Below, piece after piece: positions 17,353-25,600 of a stretch of 41,598 bases of DNA; position 1 is the stretch's first letter; every line of letters starts with the position of its first letter. The stretch comes from Oscillospiraceae bacterium (GTDB lineage: Bacteria > Bacillota > Clostridia > Oscillospirales > Oscillospiraceae). The notes under the pieces were generated by a model. It was not told where the DNA came from and made no database searches. It saw nothing but the letters and a program-made list of their open reading frames with translations. The DNA lies in contig SVMI01000005.1 of NCBI GenBank assembly GCA_015067495.1, forward strand, positions 1 to 41,598. The letters are read 5' to 3'. Both the position numbers and the translations under genes were made by a program.

Positions 17353-17382
17353 TTGACAGATGTGCCGGAAGCATGATATAGT
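17353..17382 (+). promoter_or_regulatory. Promoter of the amidase gene
   Basis: TTGACA (17353-17358), an 18-nt spacer and TATAGT (17377-17382), with TGA just before it as an extended -10. It lies about 30 bases before the start codon, and GGAGGAG is the ribosome site. Confidence 0.8.
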
Positions 17383-17414
17383 TTCCACGTATTGAGCATT
17401 TGGGAGGAGACTGT

Positions 17415-18977
17415 ATGACATCCGAAAAACACCCGGATAAAGCGGGAAAAAAGCAGTTTGTGCTGACAAGCCGCATGCTGATGATCTTTGCCTGCGTGCT
17501 GTTTGTTGTCCTGATCGCGCTGCTTGTGCTTTCCGGACATATTACAAATAATCACAATCAAAATCCGACGGAAAACCAGCCCGATACCCTTGCATCCAGT
17601 GAGCCGACGCAGCCTACTGAGACAAGCCTGCCGACGGATCCGACGGAAACGAGCGAAGCGACAGACCCGACCGAGCCTTCGGAAACGATCCCGGATCCTA
17701 CCGCTCCGTCTCTGCCGGTGACGCCCAGCGGCGGCAAGTACATCGATGTGGGCTACGGCAACATCGCCGAGATCATTCTGTATAATGCAGAGACCTTTGA
17801 CGGCAAAACGAAGGATGATTACTCCAGACCCACCAACAATTATCTGCCCGAAGGCACGGTGGACTATTACAAGTTTGTGGACGGAAGCGGCGAGTACGAC
17901 TATGTGCTGCTGCGCAGCGGTCAGCGGTTGTATTTTAAGCGGAAGATCTATCCGCCTGTGGAGTGGCCCGAGGTGACGAAGCAATATGAAGGCACATTGC
18001 CGGATCACAATGAGATCGGCGTTGTGGATCTCAAGGTTGAAGGCAACCAGACGGTGCTGACGCTGGACTGCCTGTGGAAAGCACCGTTCTACTTTGATCT
18101 GGCGCCCCAAAGCTATGCTACCCCCAACGGCGGCAGCGACCGCGATTACTCCGTCAGCAACGTGACAGCGACCCACGTGGACATCACCTTCTGCTATGCA
18201 ACGCTCTTTACGGGTGAGGTTGAGATCGGCAACAATCCGCTGTTCAAATCCGCGGAGATCATCAGGAATGAGTCCGATTACACCCTGCGCCTGCATCTGC
18301 GGGAAAAGGGCGGCTTCTACGGCTGGGATTCTTACTATAACGACAAGGACCAGCTGTGCTTCCAGTTCCTCAATCCTGCGAAGGCAACTGCATCGGATGG
18401 CGCTTACGGCGCGGATTTGACCGGCGTTACGATTTTTATTGACGTGGGTCATGGCGGCATCGACGGCGGCGCAGAGGGAACAGATGCCAACGGTACGAAA
18501 TGGGTCGAGGAAGAACTCAACCTGAAGCTGTCGATGGTATTGAAGGAAAAGCTGGAAAAGACCGGCGCGACGATTCTTATCAACCGAACAGATGACACCA
18601 ACATGAACACCGACCAGCGAATTCAGGGTCTGCGGAAGGCATCACCGGATATCTGCCTTGCGATCCATCAGAATAAGTACCCTGCGGATTCGCGGGTCAA
18701 TGGTTACGTCAGTATGTACTTTACGCCTTTTTCCCAGCCGCTGTCTCAGAAGATTCTTTCAAGAATAGATGACTCCGGCATTTATAAAAAGGTGACGACC
18801 TATTGGAATCCCTTCTACATGATTCGGCAGACGGTGTGCCCGGTGGTTTGTCTGGAAAATGGCTTCATGTCCAATCTGGAGGATCTGGTCGGCATGATCG
18901 ACGATGCTACCGTGGATCGCAAGGCGGAGGCAATCGCTCAAGGCGTTGCAGATTACTTCCTTGCGATCAACAACTGA
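17415..18977 (+). CDS. N-acetylmuramoyl-L-alanine amidase (Amidase_3), membrane-anchored
   Basis: This is a 520-residue protein. A short cytosolic N-terminus and one TM helix or signal anchor (about 20-42) are followed by a low-complexity Thr/Pro/Glu/Asp linker (about 52-100, repeated T-E-T/D-P-T units). A roughly 220-residue middle domain that I do not recognise comes next. The C-terminal zinc amidase (about 335-515) has ligands in DVGHGG (His346), WVEEELN (Glu near 365) and AIHQN, and the catalytic Glu in ENGFMSN. It cleaves the bond between MurNAc and L-Ala of peptidoglycan. The ATG at 17415 has GGAGGAG 6 bases upstream; an in-frame start five codons earlier has no ribosome site. The middle part may act as a substrate-targeting domain (inference). 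Confidence 0.92.
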   Translation: MTSEKHPDKAGKKQFVLTSRMLMIFACVLFVVLIALLVLSGHITNNHNQNPTENQPDTLASSEPTQPTETSLPTDPTETSEATDPTEPSETIPDPTAPSLPVTPSGGKYIDVGYGNIAEIILYNAETFDGKTKDDYSRPTNNYLPEGTVDYYKFVDGSGEYDYVLLRSGQRLYFKRKIYPPVEWPEVTKQYEGTLPDHNEIGVVDLKVEGNQTVLTLDCLWKAPFYFDLAPQSYATPNGGSDRDYSVSNVTATHVDITFCYATLFTGEVEIGNNPLFKSAEIIRNESDYTLRLHLREKGGFYGWDSYYNDKDQLCFQFLNPAKATASDGAYGADLTGVTIFIDVGHGGIDGGAEGTDANGTKWVEEELNLKLSMVLKEKLEKTGATILINRTDDTNMNTDQRIQGLRKASPDICLAIHQNKYPADSRVNGYVSMYFTPFSQPLSQKILSRIDDSGIYKKVTTYWNPFYMIRQTVCPVVCLENGFMSNLEDLVGMIDDATVDRKAEAIAQGVADYFLAINN

Positions 18978-18982
18978 TACAT

Positions 18983-19013
18983 AAAAATGCACCGCATCAG
19001 CGGTGCATTTTTA
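18983..19013. terminator. Terminator shared by the amidase gene and dus
   Basis: AAAATGCACCGC / GCGGTGCATTTT hairpin with A- and T-runs on both sides, just after the amidase stop. The dus gene on the minus strand ends inside it: its stop codon (18999-18997) is in the loop and its last four codons form one arm. Confidence 0.85.
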
Positions 19014-19932
19014 TTAGGGGAACAGTTGCGAAAATTTCCGCCGTGATGGCGCGGTATTCGTTGAGATCCGTGGTTTTTCGAAGCCGCTTTGCCAACTTGT
19101 CGCATTCTGCGAATCGGTTAAAAAGGAAGCTCCAGTTTTCCTTCAGACGGAACATGGCATTGCGGCTGCCGCCGAACAGAATCAGATATTCTTCAAGAAG
19201 TGCATCATGAAATGCCTTCAGCGTATCGACCTTTGTGCCGCCGGGCAGGAGCATACCGGGATCCGCCACCAGCCCCCGTCCCAGCATGACCGCGTCGATC
19301 TCAGGGAAGGCAGCGGCAAAAATCTCACAATCCAATTTAGAATTGAGATTTCCGTTGTAGCACAGGGGGGTTTTGCTGTTTTCAACAGCATAGCGGAACA
19401 TATCAAGCTCCACATCGCCGTTGTAAAACTGCTTGCGCACCCGTGGGTGGATGGTCAGCTCCTTGATGGGATATCGGTTGAACACTTCCAGCAGGGCGGG
19501 AAACTCATTGGGGTCGGCAATGCCAAGGCGGGTCTTGACGGAGATGGGCAGGGGAGCGTCGGAAAAAACCGCATCCAGAAAGCGATCCAACGCCGCGGGG
19601 TCTGCAAGCATGCCTGCACCCTTGCCTTTGGCGACAACCGTGCCGGAGGGACAGCCCACATTCAGATTGACTTCGTCATAACCGCGGTCGCGGCAAACCT
19701 CAGCCGCCCACAGAAAATCCGGCGCAAGCCGTGTCAGCACCTGCGGCACGGCACGAAAGGGAACAGAGTCGGCATTGGGCAGCTCCCGGTCTTCCTTGTG
19801 CGACAGAGTGCGGTGGATCGTGGGAGATAAAAAGGGCATAAAATAGCTGTCAACGCCGCCGAAAAACTGATGGTGCAATCGGCGGTAGACACTGTCGGTA
19901 ACACCCTCCAAGGGCGCAAAATAATAGCGCAT
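18997..19932 (-). CDS. dus: tRNA-dihydrouridine synthase
   Basis: This is a 311-residue FMN-dependent TIM-barrel enzyme that reduces uridines in the tRNA D-loop. It starts MRYYFAPLEGVTDSVYR (flavin-binding start of the family) and has the catalytic cysteine in NVGCPSGTVV, TRLG, and IDAVMLGRGLVADP near the FMN phosphate site. The start at 19932 (AAGGAG 7 bases upstream) is chosen over an ATG 13 codons earlier, which has no ribosome site and adds a non-conserved stretch. It is transcribed after RNase J, separated by a hairpin at 19970-19999. The specific Dus subfamily, and so the position modified, cannot be settled by eye. Confidence 0.93.
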   Translation of the reverse strand: MRYYFAPLEGVTDSVYRRLHHQFFGGVDSYFMPFLSPTIHRTLSHKEDRELPNADSVPFRAVPQVLTRLAPDFLWAAEVCRDRGYDEVNLNVGCPSGTVVAKGKGAGMLADPAALDRFLDAVFSDAPLPISVKTRLGIADPNEFPALLEVFNRYPIKELTIHPRVRKQFYNGDVELDMFRYAVENSKTPLCYNGNLNSKLDCEIFAAAFPEIDAVMLGRGLVADPGMLLPGGTKVDTLKAFHDALLEEYLILFGGSRNAMFRLKENWSFLFNRFAECDKLAKRLRKTTDLNEYRAITAEIFATVPLIKMHR

Positions 19933-19969
19933 GGTACGCTCCTTTCGTGTGTTTTCTTCATTAAACCAC

Positions 19970-19999
19970 AAACGCCTCTCTTTTGCAAGAGAGGCGTTT
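19970..19999 (-). terminator. Hairpin between rnj and dus
   Basis: An 11-bp stem AAACGCCTCTC / GAGAGGCGTTT with an 8-nt loop lies 5 bases after the RNase J stop on the minus strand. The T-tract after it on that strand is interrupted, so termination may be partial and allow some read-through into dus. Confidence 0.65.
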
Positions 20000-20004
20000 G
20001 ATTT

Positions 20005-21660
20005 TTACAGCTCTGTGATGATCGGCAGGATCATGGGACTGCGCTTGGTGGTCTTGTAAAGATAACCGCTGAGGTCATTTTTGATGGCGGTCTTGATGGC
20101 GGACCAGTCGCGCACCCGTTTGCGCTGGCAGCGTTCCACAGCTTCCAGCACTACGTAACGCAGCTCCTCCATCAGTGCCTCGGACTCCTTGACGTAGATG
20201 AAGCCGCGGGTGATGATGTCAGGGCCGGAGAGAATGCTGCCATCCTGCGCCAGCAGGTTCAGGCACACCACGATCATGCCGTCCTGCGCCAGATGCTTGC
20301 GGTCACGCAGCACAACACTTCCCACGTCGCCGACACCGGCGCCGTCCACAAAAACCTTGCCCGCGGTAACTGTGCCGGTGATCTTACAGCTGCGCCCGGA
20401 CAGCTCAATGACAGAGCCGATCTCGCCAATGTGAACATTGCGGGGAGATATGCCGATTTGCTGCGCCAGACGGCTGTGCAGCTGCAGATGGCGCTGCTCG
20501 CCGTGGACGGGGATAAAGAACTTGGGCTTGGTCAGGGCGTGGATGATCTTCAGCTCCTCCTGGCAGGCGTGGCCGGAAACGTGCAGACCCTCGCTCTTGT
20601 CATAGACGACGTCAGCACCCTTGCGGTACAGCTCATTGATGATCCGGGAGACTGCCTTTTCGTTGCCGGGGATGGCGGAGGCGGAGATGATGATCCGATC
20701 GCCGGAGGTGATATCGATCTGTTTGTGGGTGGAGAATGCCATGCGGTGCAGCGCGGACATGTTCTCGCCCTGGGAGCCGGTGGAGACGATCACCACCTTG
20801 TTCTTCGGAAGATTTTTAATGGCGTTCAGGTCGACGATCGTGCCGGCGGGAACTTTGATATAGCCCAGCTCCTGCGCCACCTTCAGCATATTTTCCATGC
20901 TGCGGCCGGACACGGCGACCTTGCGTCCGTGGCGGTGGGCGGTGGAAAGAACCGCCTGAATGCGGTGCATGTTGGAAGCAAAGGTGGTGACGATGATCCG
21001 CTGGTCACAGTTGCGGAACTGACGGTCGAGGCTCTCCGCCACGATGGTTTCGCTGGGGGTATAGCCGGCGCGCTCCACATTGGTGGAGTCGGCAAGCAGG
21101 GCAAGCACGCCTTCATTTCCCAGCTCGCCCAGACGGGCAAGGTCAATCATGCCGTCGGTGGCGGTGGGGTCGATCTTAAAGTCGCCGGTCATAAGCACGG
21201 TACCCACGGGGGTCTTGATCGCGAAAGCGACCGCATCCGCGATGGAATGGTTGACGTGGATAAATTCGACGCTGAAGCAGCCTGCCTTGACCACATCGCC
21301 GGGCTTGTGGGTGACCAGCTTGACAGTATCGGCAAGGCGATGCTCCTCCAGCTTCAGCTTGATCAGTCCGTTGGTCATGGCGGTGCCGTGGATTGGGCAG
21401 GTCACCTGCTGCATGCAGTAAGGGATGGAGCCAATGTGATCCTCGTGACCGTGGGTGACGAACATACCGCGCAGCTTCTTTGCGTTCTGCACCAGATAGG
21501 TGAAGTCCGGGATGACGAGATCAACGCCATACATATCTTCGTCCGGGAAGCCGACACCGCAGTCGATGACGATCATGTCCTTGCCGTATTCCAGAACCGT
21601 ACAGTTCTTGCCGATCTCATCGAGACCGCCAAGGGGGATAATTCTGAGTTTTTCTGCCAA
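20005..21660 (-). CDS. rnj: Ribonuclease J
   Basis: This 551-residue metallo-beta-lactamase/beta-CASP ribonuclease has both endonuclease and 5'-3' exonuclease activity in the family, and is central to mRNA decay and RNA maturation in Firmicutes. The metal motif is HGHEDH (70-75), with further ligands in HVNHSI and TGDFKID. Beta-CASP motifs TFASN, SGRSM and VSGHA follow, then the C-terminal domain. The only ATG in frame would add 20 residues of non-conserved sequence. I chose the TTG at 21660, which gives MAEKLRIIPLGGLDEIGKN, the usual start of the family, with AAGGAG about 13 bases upstream. The long spacing leaves some doubt. Confidence 0.93.
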   Translation of the reverse strand: MAEKLRIIPLGGLDEIGKNCTVLEYGKDMIVIDCGVGFPDEDMYGVDLVIPDFTYLVQNAKKLRGMFVTHGHEDHIGSIPYCMQQVTCPIHGTAMTNGLIKLKLEEHRLADTVKLVTHKPGDVVKAGCFSVEFIHVNHSIADAVAFAIKTPVGTVLMTGDFKIDPTATDGMIDLARLGELGNEGVLALLADSTNVERAGYTPSETIVAESLDRQFRNCDQRIIVTTFASNMHRIQAVLSTAHRHGRKVAVSGRSMENMLKVAQELGYIKVPAGTIVDLNAIKNLPKNKVVIVSTGSQGENMSALHRMAFSTHKQIDITSGDRIIISASAIPGNEKAVSRIINELYRKGADVVYDKSEGLHVSGHACQEELKIIHALTKPKFFIPVHGEQRHLQLHSRLAQQIGISPRNVHIGEIGSVIELSGRSCKITGTVTAGKVFVDGAGVGDVGSVVLRDRKHLAQDGMIVVCLNLLAQDGSILSGPDIITRGFIYVKESEALMEELRYVVLEAVERCQRKRVRDWSAIKTAIKNDLSGYLYKTTKRSPMILPIITEL

Positions 21661-21893
21661 AGTAAAATCAATACTCCTTTCAAAATAAGGCCAAAAGGCC
21701 GTAACAAAGCAGGCAGCCATCTGTCACATCGATTCGCCACCCCGTATGGCCGATGTGAGAAAATGCCTGCAAATTCTTCAGTTTCAGTTGCCCGGGTCTG
21801 CCTACCCCGGCGCATGATAGACATAGTATAACACACTTTTTGCAAAAAGTATACCACTTTTTCCATAGCGGATTTCAGGAGAAACGGTCGAAC

Positions 21894-21922
21894 GAAAAAT
21901 CCCGGCTGCTTTTGCAGCCGGG
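21894..21922 (-). terminator. Terminator after the LDH/MDH gene
   Basis: CCCGGCTGC / GCAGCCGGG stem with a TTTT-type loop (21901-21922). On the minus strand it is followed by ATTTTTCG. It lies 8 bases after the stop codon. Confidence 0.88.
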
Positions 21923-21929
21923 AAGAGGG

Positions 21930-22880
21930 TTAAATTTCCAGTCCGTCGATGATCTCGCGGAGCTTTTGCGCGCTGCGCTGCATCTTGTCGGTTTCCTCAG
22001 GGGTCAGGGGAGAGGTGATCTTGGTATGCACACCATCGCTGCCCACGAGGGCAAGGGTGGAAAGGCACACGTCCTCCACGCCGTATTCGCCGTGCATCAT
22101 GGTCGAGACGGTCAGGGCAGTACCGCTGCCGTTGAGGATACACTTGCAGATGTGGCAGACGGAAATAGCGACGGCATAGAAGGTCGCACCCTTGCTCTTG
22201 ATGACCTGCGCGCCGGATTGCTTGACGAAATCCTCCACCGCTTGCGGTGCGTTCTCGTCCCAGCGGATGCGGCGGGAGAGGGAGACACTTTGGGCGTAGT
22301 TGTTGATCTTATTGTTGGCGATGGTCGCCAGAGACCACGGCACAAAGGAGCTGTCACCATGCTCGCCGTAGACGTGGGCGTGGACGTTCTTGGGGCTGAT
22401 GCAGAAACGCTTGGCAAGCTCAGACTGCAGGCGGCTGGTATCCAAAACCGTGCCGGAGCCGAGGATGCGGTTTTCGGGGATGCCGGAGATCTTGGTGAAG
22501 ACATAGGTCAGAATGTCAACGGGATTGGAGACCAGAATATAAATGGCATCCGGCGCATATTTGACGATCTGCGGGGTGATCTGCTTGAGAATGTTCACGT
22601 TGGTCTGCGCCAGCTCCAGACGGGTCTGACCGGGCTTGCGGGGTACGCCGGAGGTGATGATGACGATCTGAGAACCGGCTGCGTCCTCATAATCGCCGGC
22701 GCGGATGATCGCAGGGGAGCAGAAGGGCGCGCCCTGGTAGATGTCGAGGGCTTCACCAAAGGCCTTTTCCTTGTTGATGTCGATGAGTACCACTTCGCTG
22801 GCGATGCCCTGCACCATAATGTCGTTTGTGATGGCAGAGCCGACGCTGCCGGCACCGATGACGGTGATTTTGGTTGACAT
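21930..22880 (-). CDS. L-lactate/malate dehydrogenase family protein
   Basis: This 316-residue NAD-dependent 2-hydroxyacid dehydrogenase has the Rossmann motif GAGSVGSA (9-16) and Asp34 for the NAD ribose. Catalytic residues are in TRLEL (Arg87), LDTSRL (Asp/Arg) and GEHGDSS (His). Overall it looks like LDH, but the substrate-specificity loop reads PRKPGQTR. Arg81 is where true LDHs have Gln (Gln102 of the Geobacillus enzyme), and Arg there is the malate/oxaloacetate signature. The substrate is therefore open: lactate/pyruvate by overall similarity, malate/oxaloacetate by the key residue. The start at 22880 has AGGAGG 7-8 bases upstream. It is monocistronic, with an exact consensus promoter and its own terminator. 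Confidence 0.9.
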   Translation of the reverse strand: MSTKITVIGAGSVGSAITNDIMVQGIASEVVLIDINKEKAFGEALDIYQGAPFCSPAIIRAGDYEDAAGSQIVIITSGVPRKPGQTRLELAQTNVNILKQITPQIVKYAPDAIYILVSNPVDILTYVFTKISGIPENRILGSGTVLDTSRLQSELAKRFCISPKNVHAHVYGEHGDSSFVPWSLATIANNKINNYAQSVSLSRRIRWDENAPQAVEDFVKQSGAQVIKSKGATFYAVAISVCHICKCILNGSGTALTVSTMMHGEYGVEDVCLSTLALVGSDGVHTKITSPLTPEETDKMQRSAQKLREIIDGLEI

Positions 22881-22928
22881 AACATATCCTCCTTGCATAC
22901 CTGCAATAAATATTTTTCTATCGATTGA

Positions 22929-22957
22929 ATTATACTGATATTACTTTTGTATGTCAA
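22929..22957 (-). promoter_or_regulatory. Consensus promoter of the LDH/MDH gene
   Basis: On the minus strand, TTGACA (22957-22952), exactly 17 nt, then TATAAT (22934-22929). It predicts strong expression. It stands back to back with the gdpP promoter; the two -35 boxes are 37 bases apart. Confidence 0.93.
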
Positions 22958-22994
22958 GAGTAAAATATACTTTTGGGAAAACTTTGAAAAACAG

Positions 22995-23023
22995 TTGCAC
23001 CTTGCGTATCTTTTTGCTATAAT
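22995..23023 (+). promoter_or_regulatory. Promoter of the gdpP-rplI-dnaB-tilS-hpt-ftsH operon
   Basis: TTGCAC (22995-23000), 17 nt, TATAAT (23018-23023), about 57 bases before the gdpP ATG. No other convincing promoter was seen down to ftsH. Confidence 0.82.
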
Positions 23024-23079
23024 ATTCGTTATAATGGAAGAGAGTATATCAATTTCGAATTTTATGGGAGGTGCCGTAT

Positions 23080-25056
23080 ATGAACAAGAAGCTGGGACGG
23101 CTTTTTTGGCCCGGTCTGTGGGTCTATTTTCTGGCGTTGTCAGGCTTTGTAGCGGCCGCACTTTTCCTCGGGCAGTATATTTTGGCGGCAGTAGAGGCTG
23201 GTATCGCCATCCTGCTTGCTGTCTATTATGTCATATGCCGCACAAACCGTCGCCGTGAAATTCAGGCGTACGTTAATACTGCCCTCGGCAGCGAAGGCTA
23301 CGAAAGCGGAACGGAAACGCCTTTCCCCATGGTTCTGGTTCGGATGGGCGACAAGTCGGTTCTGTGGGCGAATGAGGAGTTTTCTGCCATTACCGGCTAT
23401 CAGGAGCGCTATCTGGAGCAGCCGCTGAGCAACGTGATGCCCGACTTTTCTTTGGATTGGCTGCTGTCCGGCAAGAGCGAGTATCCCTATGATGTGACGC
23501 TGTCCGGTCGCCGCTACCGCATTTACGGCAGCACCTTCCGGGCAAACGATCCGGATGCCACCTCCCTCGGTATGCTTTATATGAGCGACTTGACGGAGCT
23601 GTATCTGGTGCGTGATGAGTACATCCGCTCCCGCCCCGTGGTATGCATCATCCTGATCGACAACTATGAAGAGCTGATCAAGAATCTGACAGAAAGTGCC
23701 ATCTCCAACCTCAATGCCCGTCTGAATGAGGTCATTACCTCGTGGGCGGAGGATTACCACGGTCTTTACAGAAGGCTGGAGCGTAACCGCTTCCTTTTGG
23801 TGTTTGAAAAGCGTGACCTGAACCGGGCGGTGGAGGGGAAATTCTCCCTGCTGGAGGAAATTCACAGCGTTGAAAACCCTGCCGGTCTGGAGGCATCCAT
23901 CTCCATGGGCATCGGTGTTGACAGCATCAGCTTTGAAGAAAGCTACAATTTTGCGGCACTGTCCATTGAAATGGCACTCAGCCGCGGCGGCGATCAGGCG
24001 GTTGTCAAGGATCGCTTCAACTTCACCTTCTACGGCGGCCGCAACAAGGAAAACGACCAGCGCAGCAAGGTTCGCTCCCGTGTCACCGCAAACTCCCTGA
24101 TGGAACTGATCGGTCAGAGCAGTCAGGTGTTTATCATGGGTCACAAGAATGCGGATCTTGACTCTGTCGGCGCGGCGATGGGCGTCGCCTGTCTGTGTCG
24201 CAAGCGGGGCAAGAAGCCGTACATCGTTCTGGATCTGGAGCGCAACGTGGCGGAAAAGCTGATCGACGAGATCCGTGCCGTGCCGGAGTATCAGGATGTA
24301 TTCATCTCCGGTCAGGAGGCAATGCTGCTGTGTGACAACCACAGCGTTCTGGTCGTGGTGGATACCAACCGTCCCGATCAGGTGGAGCATCAGCCCCTTT
24401 TGGAGGCGATCTCCAAGGTGTGCGTAGTGGATCATCACCGCCGTGCGGCAAGCTACATCAACCCCGTGGTGGTCAACCTGCACGAGCCGTATGCGTCCTC
24501 TGCCGCGGAGCTGGTGACGGAGCTTTTGCAGTACGCGGTTGAAAAGGCGGATGTTCTGCCCATTGAGGCAAAGAGCCTGATGGCGGGTATCTTCCTCGAT
24601 ACCAAGAGCTTTAACGTGCGCACAGGTGAGCGTACCTTTGAAGCGGCTTCGGTGCTGCGTCTTTGGGGCGCGGATACCGTCGAAGTCAAAAAGCTGCTGC
24701 AGAACGATTTTCAGGATACGATGGCGAAATATCAGATCATCAAGTCCGCCCGCCTTTACCGGCAGGAGATCGCCATTGCGGCACTCAACAGTCCCACCTC
24801 CCGGGCATTGGCTGCGCAGGCTGCGGACGAGCTGCTGAACATCTCCGGCATTACCGCATCCTTTGTGATGTACCCGGATGGAGATCAGGTGTTCATTTCT
24901 GCCCGTTCCATCGGCGATGCCAATGTGCAGGTGATCCTTGAGCCGCTGGGCGGCGGCGGCAACACCGCGACTGCCGGCGCGCAGATAAGCGGCTGTACGG
25001 TCAAGGAGGCACTGGACAGACTGGTGCTTTCCATCGACAAGTTCTATGAAACATAA
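23080..25056 (+). CDS. gdpP: c-di-AMP phosphodiesterase GdpP (PAS - degenerate GGDEF - DHH/DHHA1)
   Basis: This 658-residue membrane protein has two TM helices (about 8-55), a PAS domain (about 85-160), a degenerate GGDEF domain (about 175-310) in which ERNRF replaces GGDEF, a DHH domain (about 340-500) and a DHHA1 domain (about 580-655). DHH metal motifs are GHKNADLDS, VVDTNRP and VVDHHRR. The family hydrolyses c-di-AMP to pApA and so controls potassium and wall homeostasis. The DHHA1 glycine loop reads GGGGNTATAG at 624-633, with Asn628 where most members have His. The ATG at 23080 is chosen over a GTG three codons upstream because GGGAGG is then at proper spacing. It is first in the operon with rplI and dnaB, a common Firmicutes order. 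Confidence 0.95.
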   Translation: MNKKLGRLFWPGLWVYFLALSGFVAAALFLGQYILAAVEAGIAILLAVYYVICRTNRRREIQAYVNTALGSEGYESGTETPFPMVLVRMGDKSVLWANEEFSAITGYQERYLEQPLSNVMPDFSLDWLLSGKSEYPYDVTLSGRRYRIYGSTFRANDPDATSLGMLYMSDLTELYLVRDEYIRSRPVVCIILIDNYEELIKNLTESAISNLNARLNEVITSWAEDYHGLYRRLERNRFLLVFEKRDLNRAVEGKFSLLEEIHSVENPAGLEASISMGIGVDSISFEESYNFAALSIEMALSRGGDQAVVKDRFNFTFYGGRNKENDQRSKVRSRVTANSLMELIGQSSQVFIMGHKNADLDSVGAAMGVACLCRKRGKKPYIVLDLERNVAEKLIDEIRAVPEYQDVFISGQEAMLLCDNHSVLVVVDTNRPDQVEHQPLLEAISKVCVVDHHRRAASYINPVVVNLHEPYASSAAELVTELLQYAVEKADVLPIEAKSLMAGIFLDTKSFNVRTGERTFEAASVLRLWGADTVEVKKLLQNDFQDTMAKYQIIKSARLYRQEIAIAALNSPTSRALAAQAADELLNISGITASFVMYPDGDQVFISARSIGDANVQVILEPLGGGGNTATAGAQISGCTVKEALDRLVLSIDKFYET

Positions 25057-25074
25057 CGGATAAGGAGAATAGAT

Positions 25075-25521
25075 ATGAAGGTTATTTTGCTGCAGGATGT
25101 GAAGGGCAAGGGCAAAAAGGGTCAGATGCTGGAGGTATCTGACGGCTACGCCCGTAACTTTATGCTGCCCAAGAAGATAGCGATTGAGGCAACCCCCGAT
25201 GCCATCAACACCATGCGTATGAACGACAAGGCAACCCAAGAGCGCATCGCCAAGGAAAAGGCAGAGGCACTGGCACTTTCCAAGCAGCTGCGAGAGCTGA
25301 CACTGGTGGTCACCGCCAAGGGCGGCGGTGCGGGTCGTCTTTTCGGCTCTGTGACCAATCAGGAAATTGCCGATGCCCTGAAGGCAAAGGCAGGCATCAC
25401 GCTGGACAAGCGCAAGATCGTCATCAGCGATACGATCAAGTCCGTGGGTACCTATACCGTCACCTGCAAGCTGGGCTACGAGATCTCCGCACCCCTGACG
25501 GTGAAGATCGAGGAAGCATAA
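25075..25521 (+). CDS. rplI: 50S ribosomal protein L9
   Basis: This is a 148-residue protein with the typical two-lobed L9 plan. The N-terminal rRNA-binding domain begins [17 protein letters not shown] and contains [17 protein letters not shown] long central helix (about 45-75) and a C-terminal domain with [16 protein letters not shown] follow. AAGGAG is 8 bases before the ATG. It is 18 bases downstream of gdpP and upstream of dnaB, a widely conserved neighbourhood. Confidence 0.98.
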   Translation: MKVILLQDVKGKGKKGQMLEVSDGYARNFMLPKKIAIEATPDAINTMRMNDKATQERIAKEKAEALALSKQLRELTLVVTAKGGGAGRLFGSVTNQEIADALKAKAGITLDKRKIVISDTIKSVGTYTVTCKLGYEISAPLTVKIEEA

Positions 25522-25537
25522 GAAATCAAAATCGTTT

Positions 25538-25561
25538 GTAGGGCGGGTGCTTGCTCCCGCC
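25538..25561 (+). repeat. Dispersed GC-rich hairpin repeat, copy 2 (rplI-dnaB gap)
   Basis: GTAG plus GGCGGG-TGCTTGCT-CCCGCC, identical to copy 1 over 24 bases. It lies 16 bases after the rplI stop, inside the operon, so it is transcribed and can fold in the mRNA. Confidence 0.85.
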
Positions 25562-25600
25562 GCTGCGATATCAGAAGAAAGAAAAACAGGAGAGAAAATT

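Noticed and set aside
17566..17720. Tandem repeat array in the amidase linker
   Set aside because: It is a degenerate Thr/Pro/Glu-rich linker with no fixed DNA unit; common in wall-spanning proteins.
20293..21831. Long plus-strand open frame opposite RNase J
   Set aside because: Antisense shadow of a conserved gene in GC-rich DNA; no motif and no start signal.
21825..21853. Promoter for RNase J from two TATACT boxes on the minus strand
   Set aside because: Neither box has a convincing -35 at 16-18 nt, so no promoter is listed.
25547..25600. Upstream start of dnaB giving 18 extra residues
   Set aside because: It would translate the hairpin repeat, and there is a good ribosome site before 25601.
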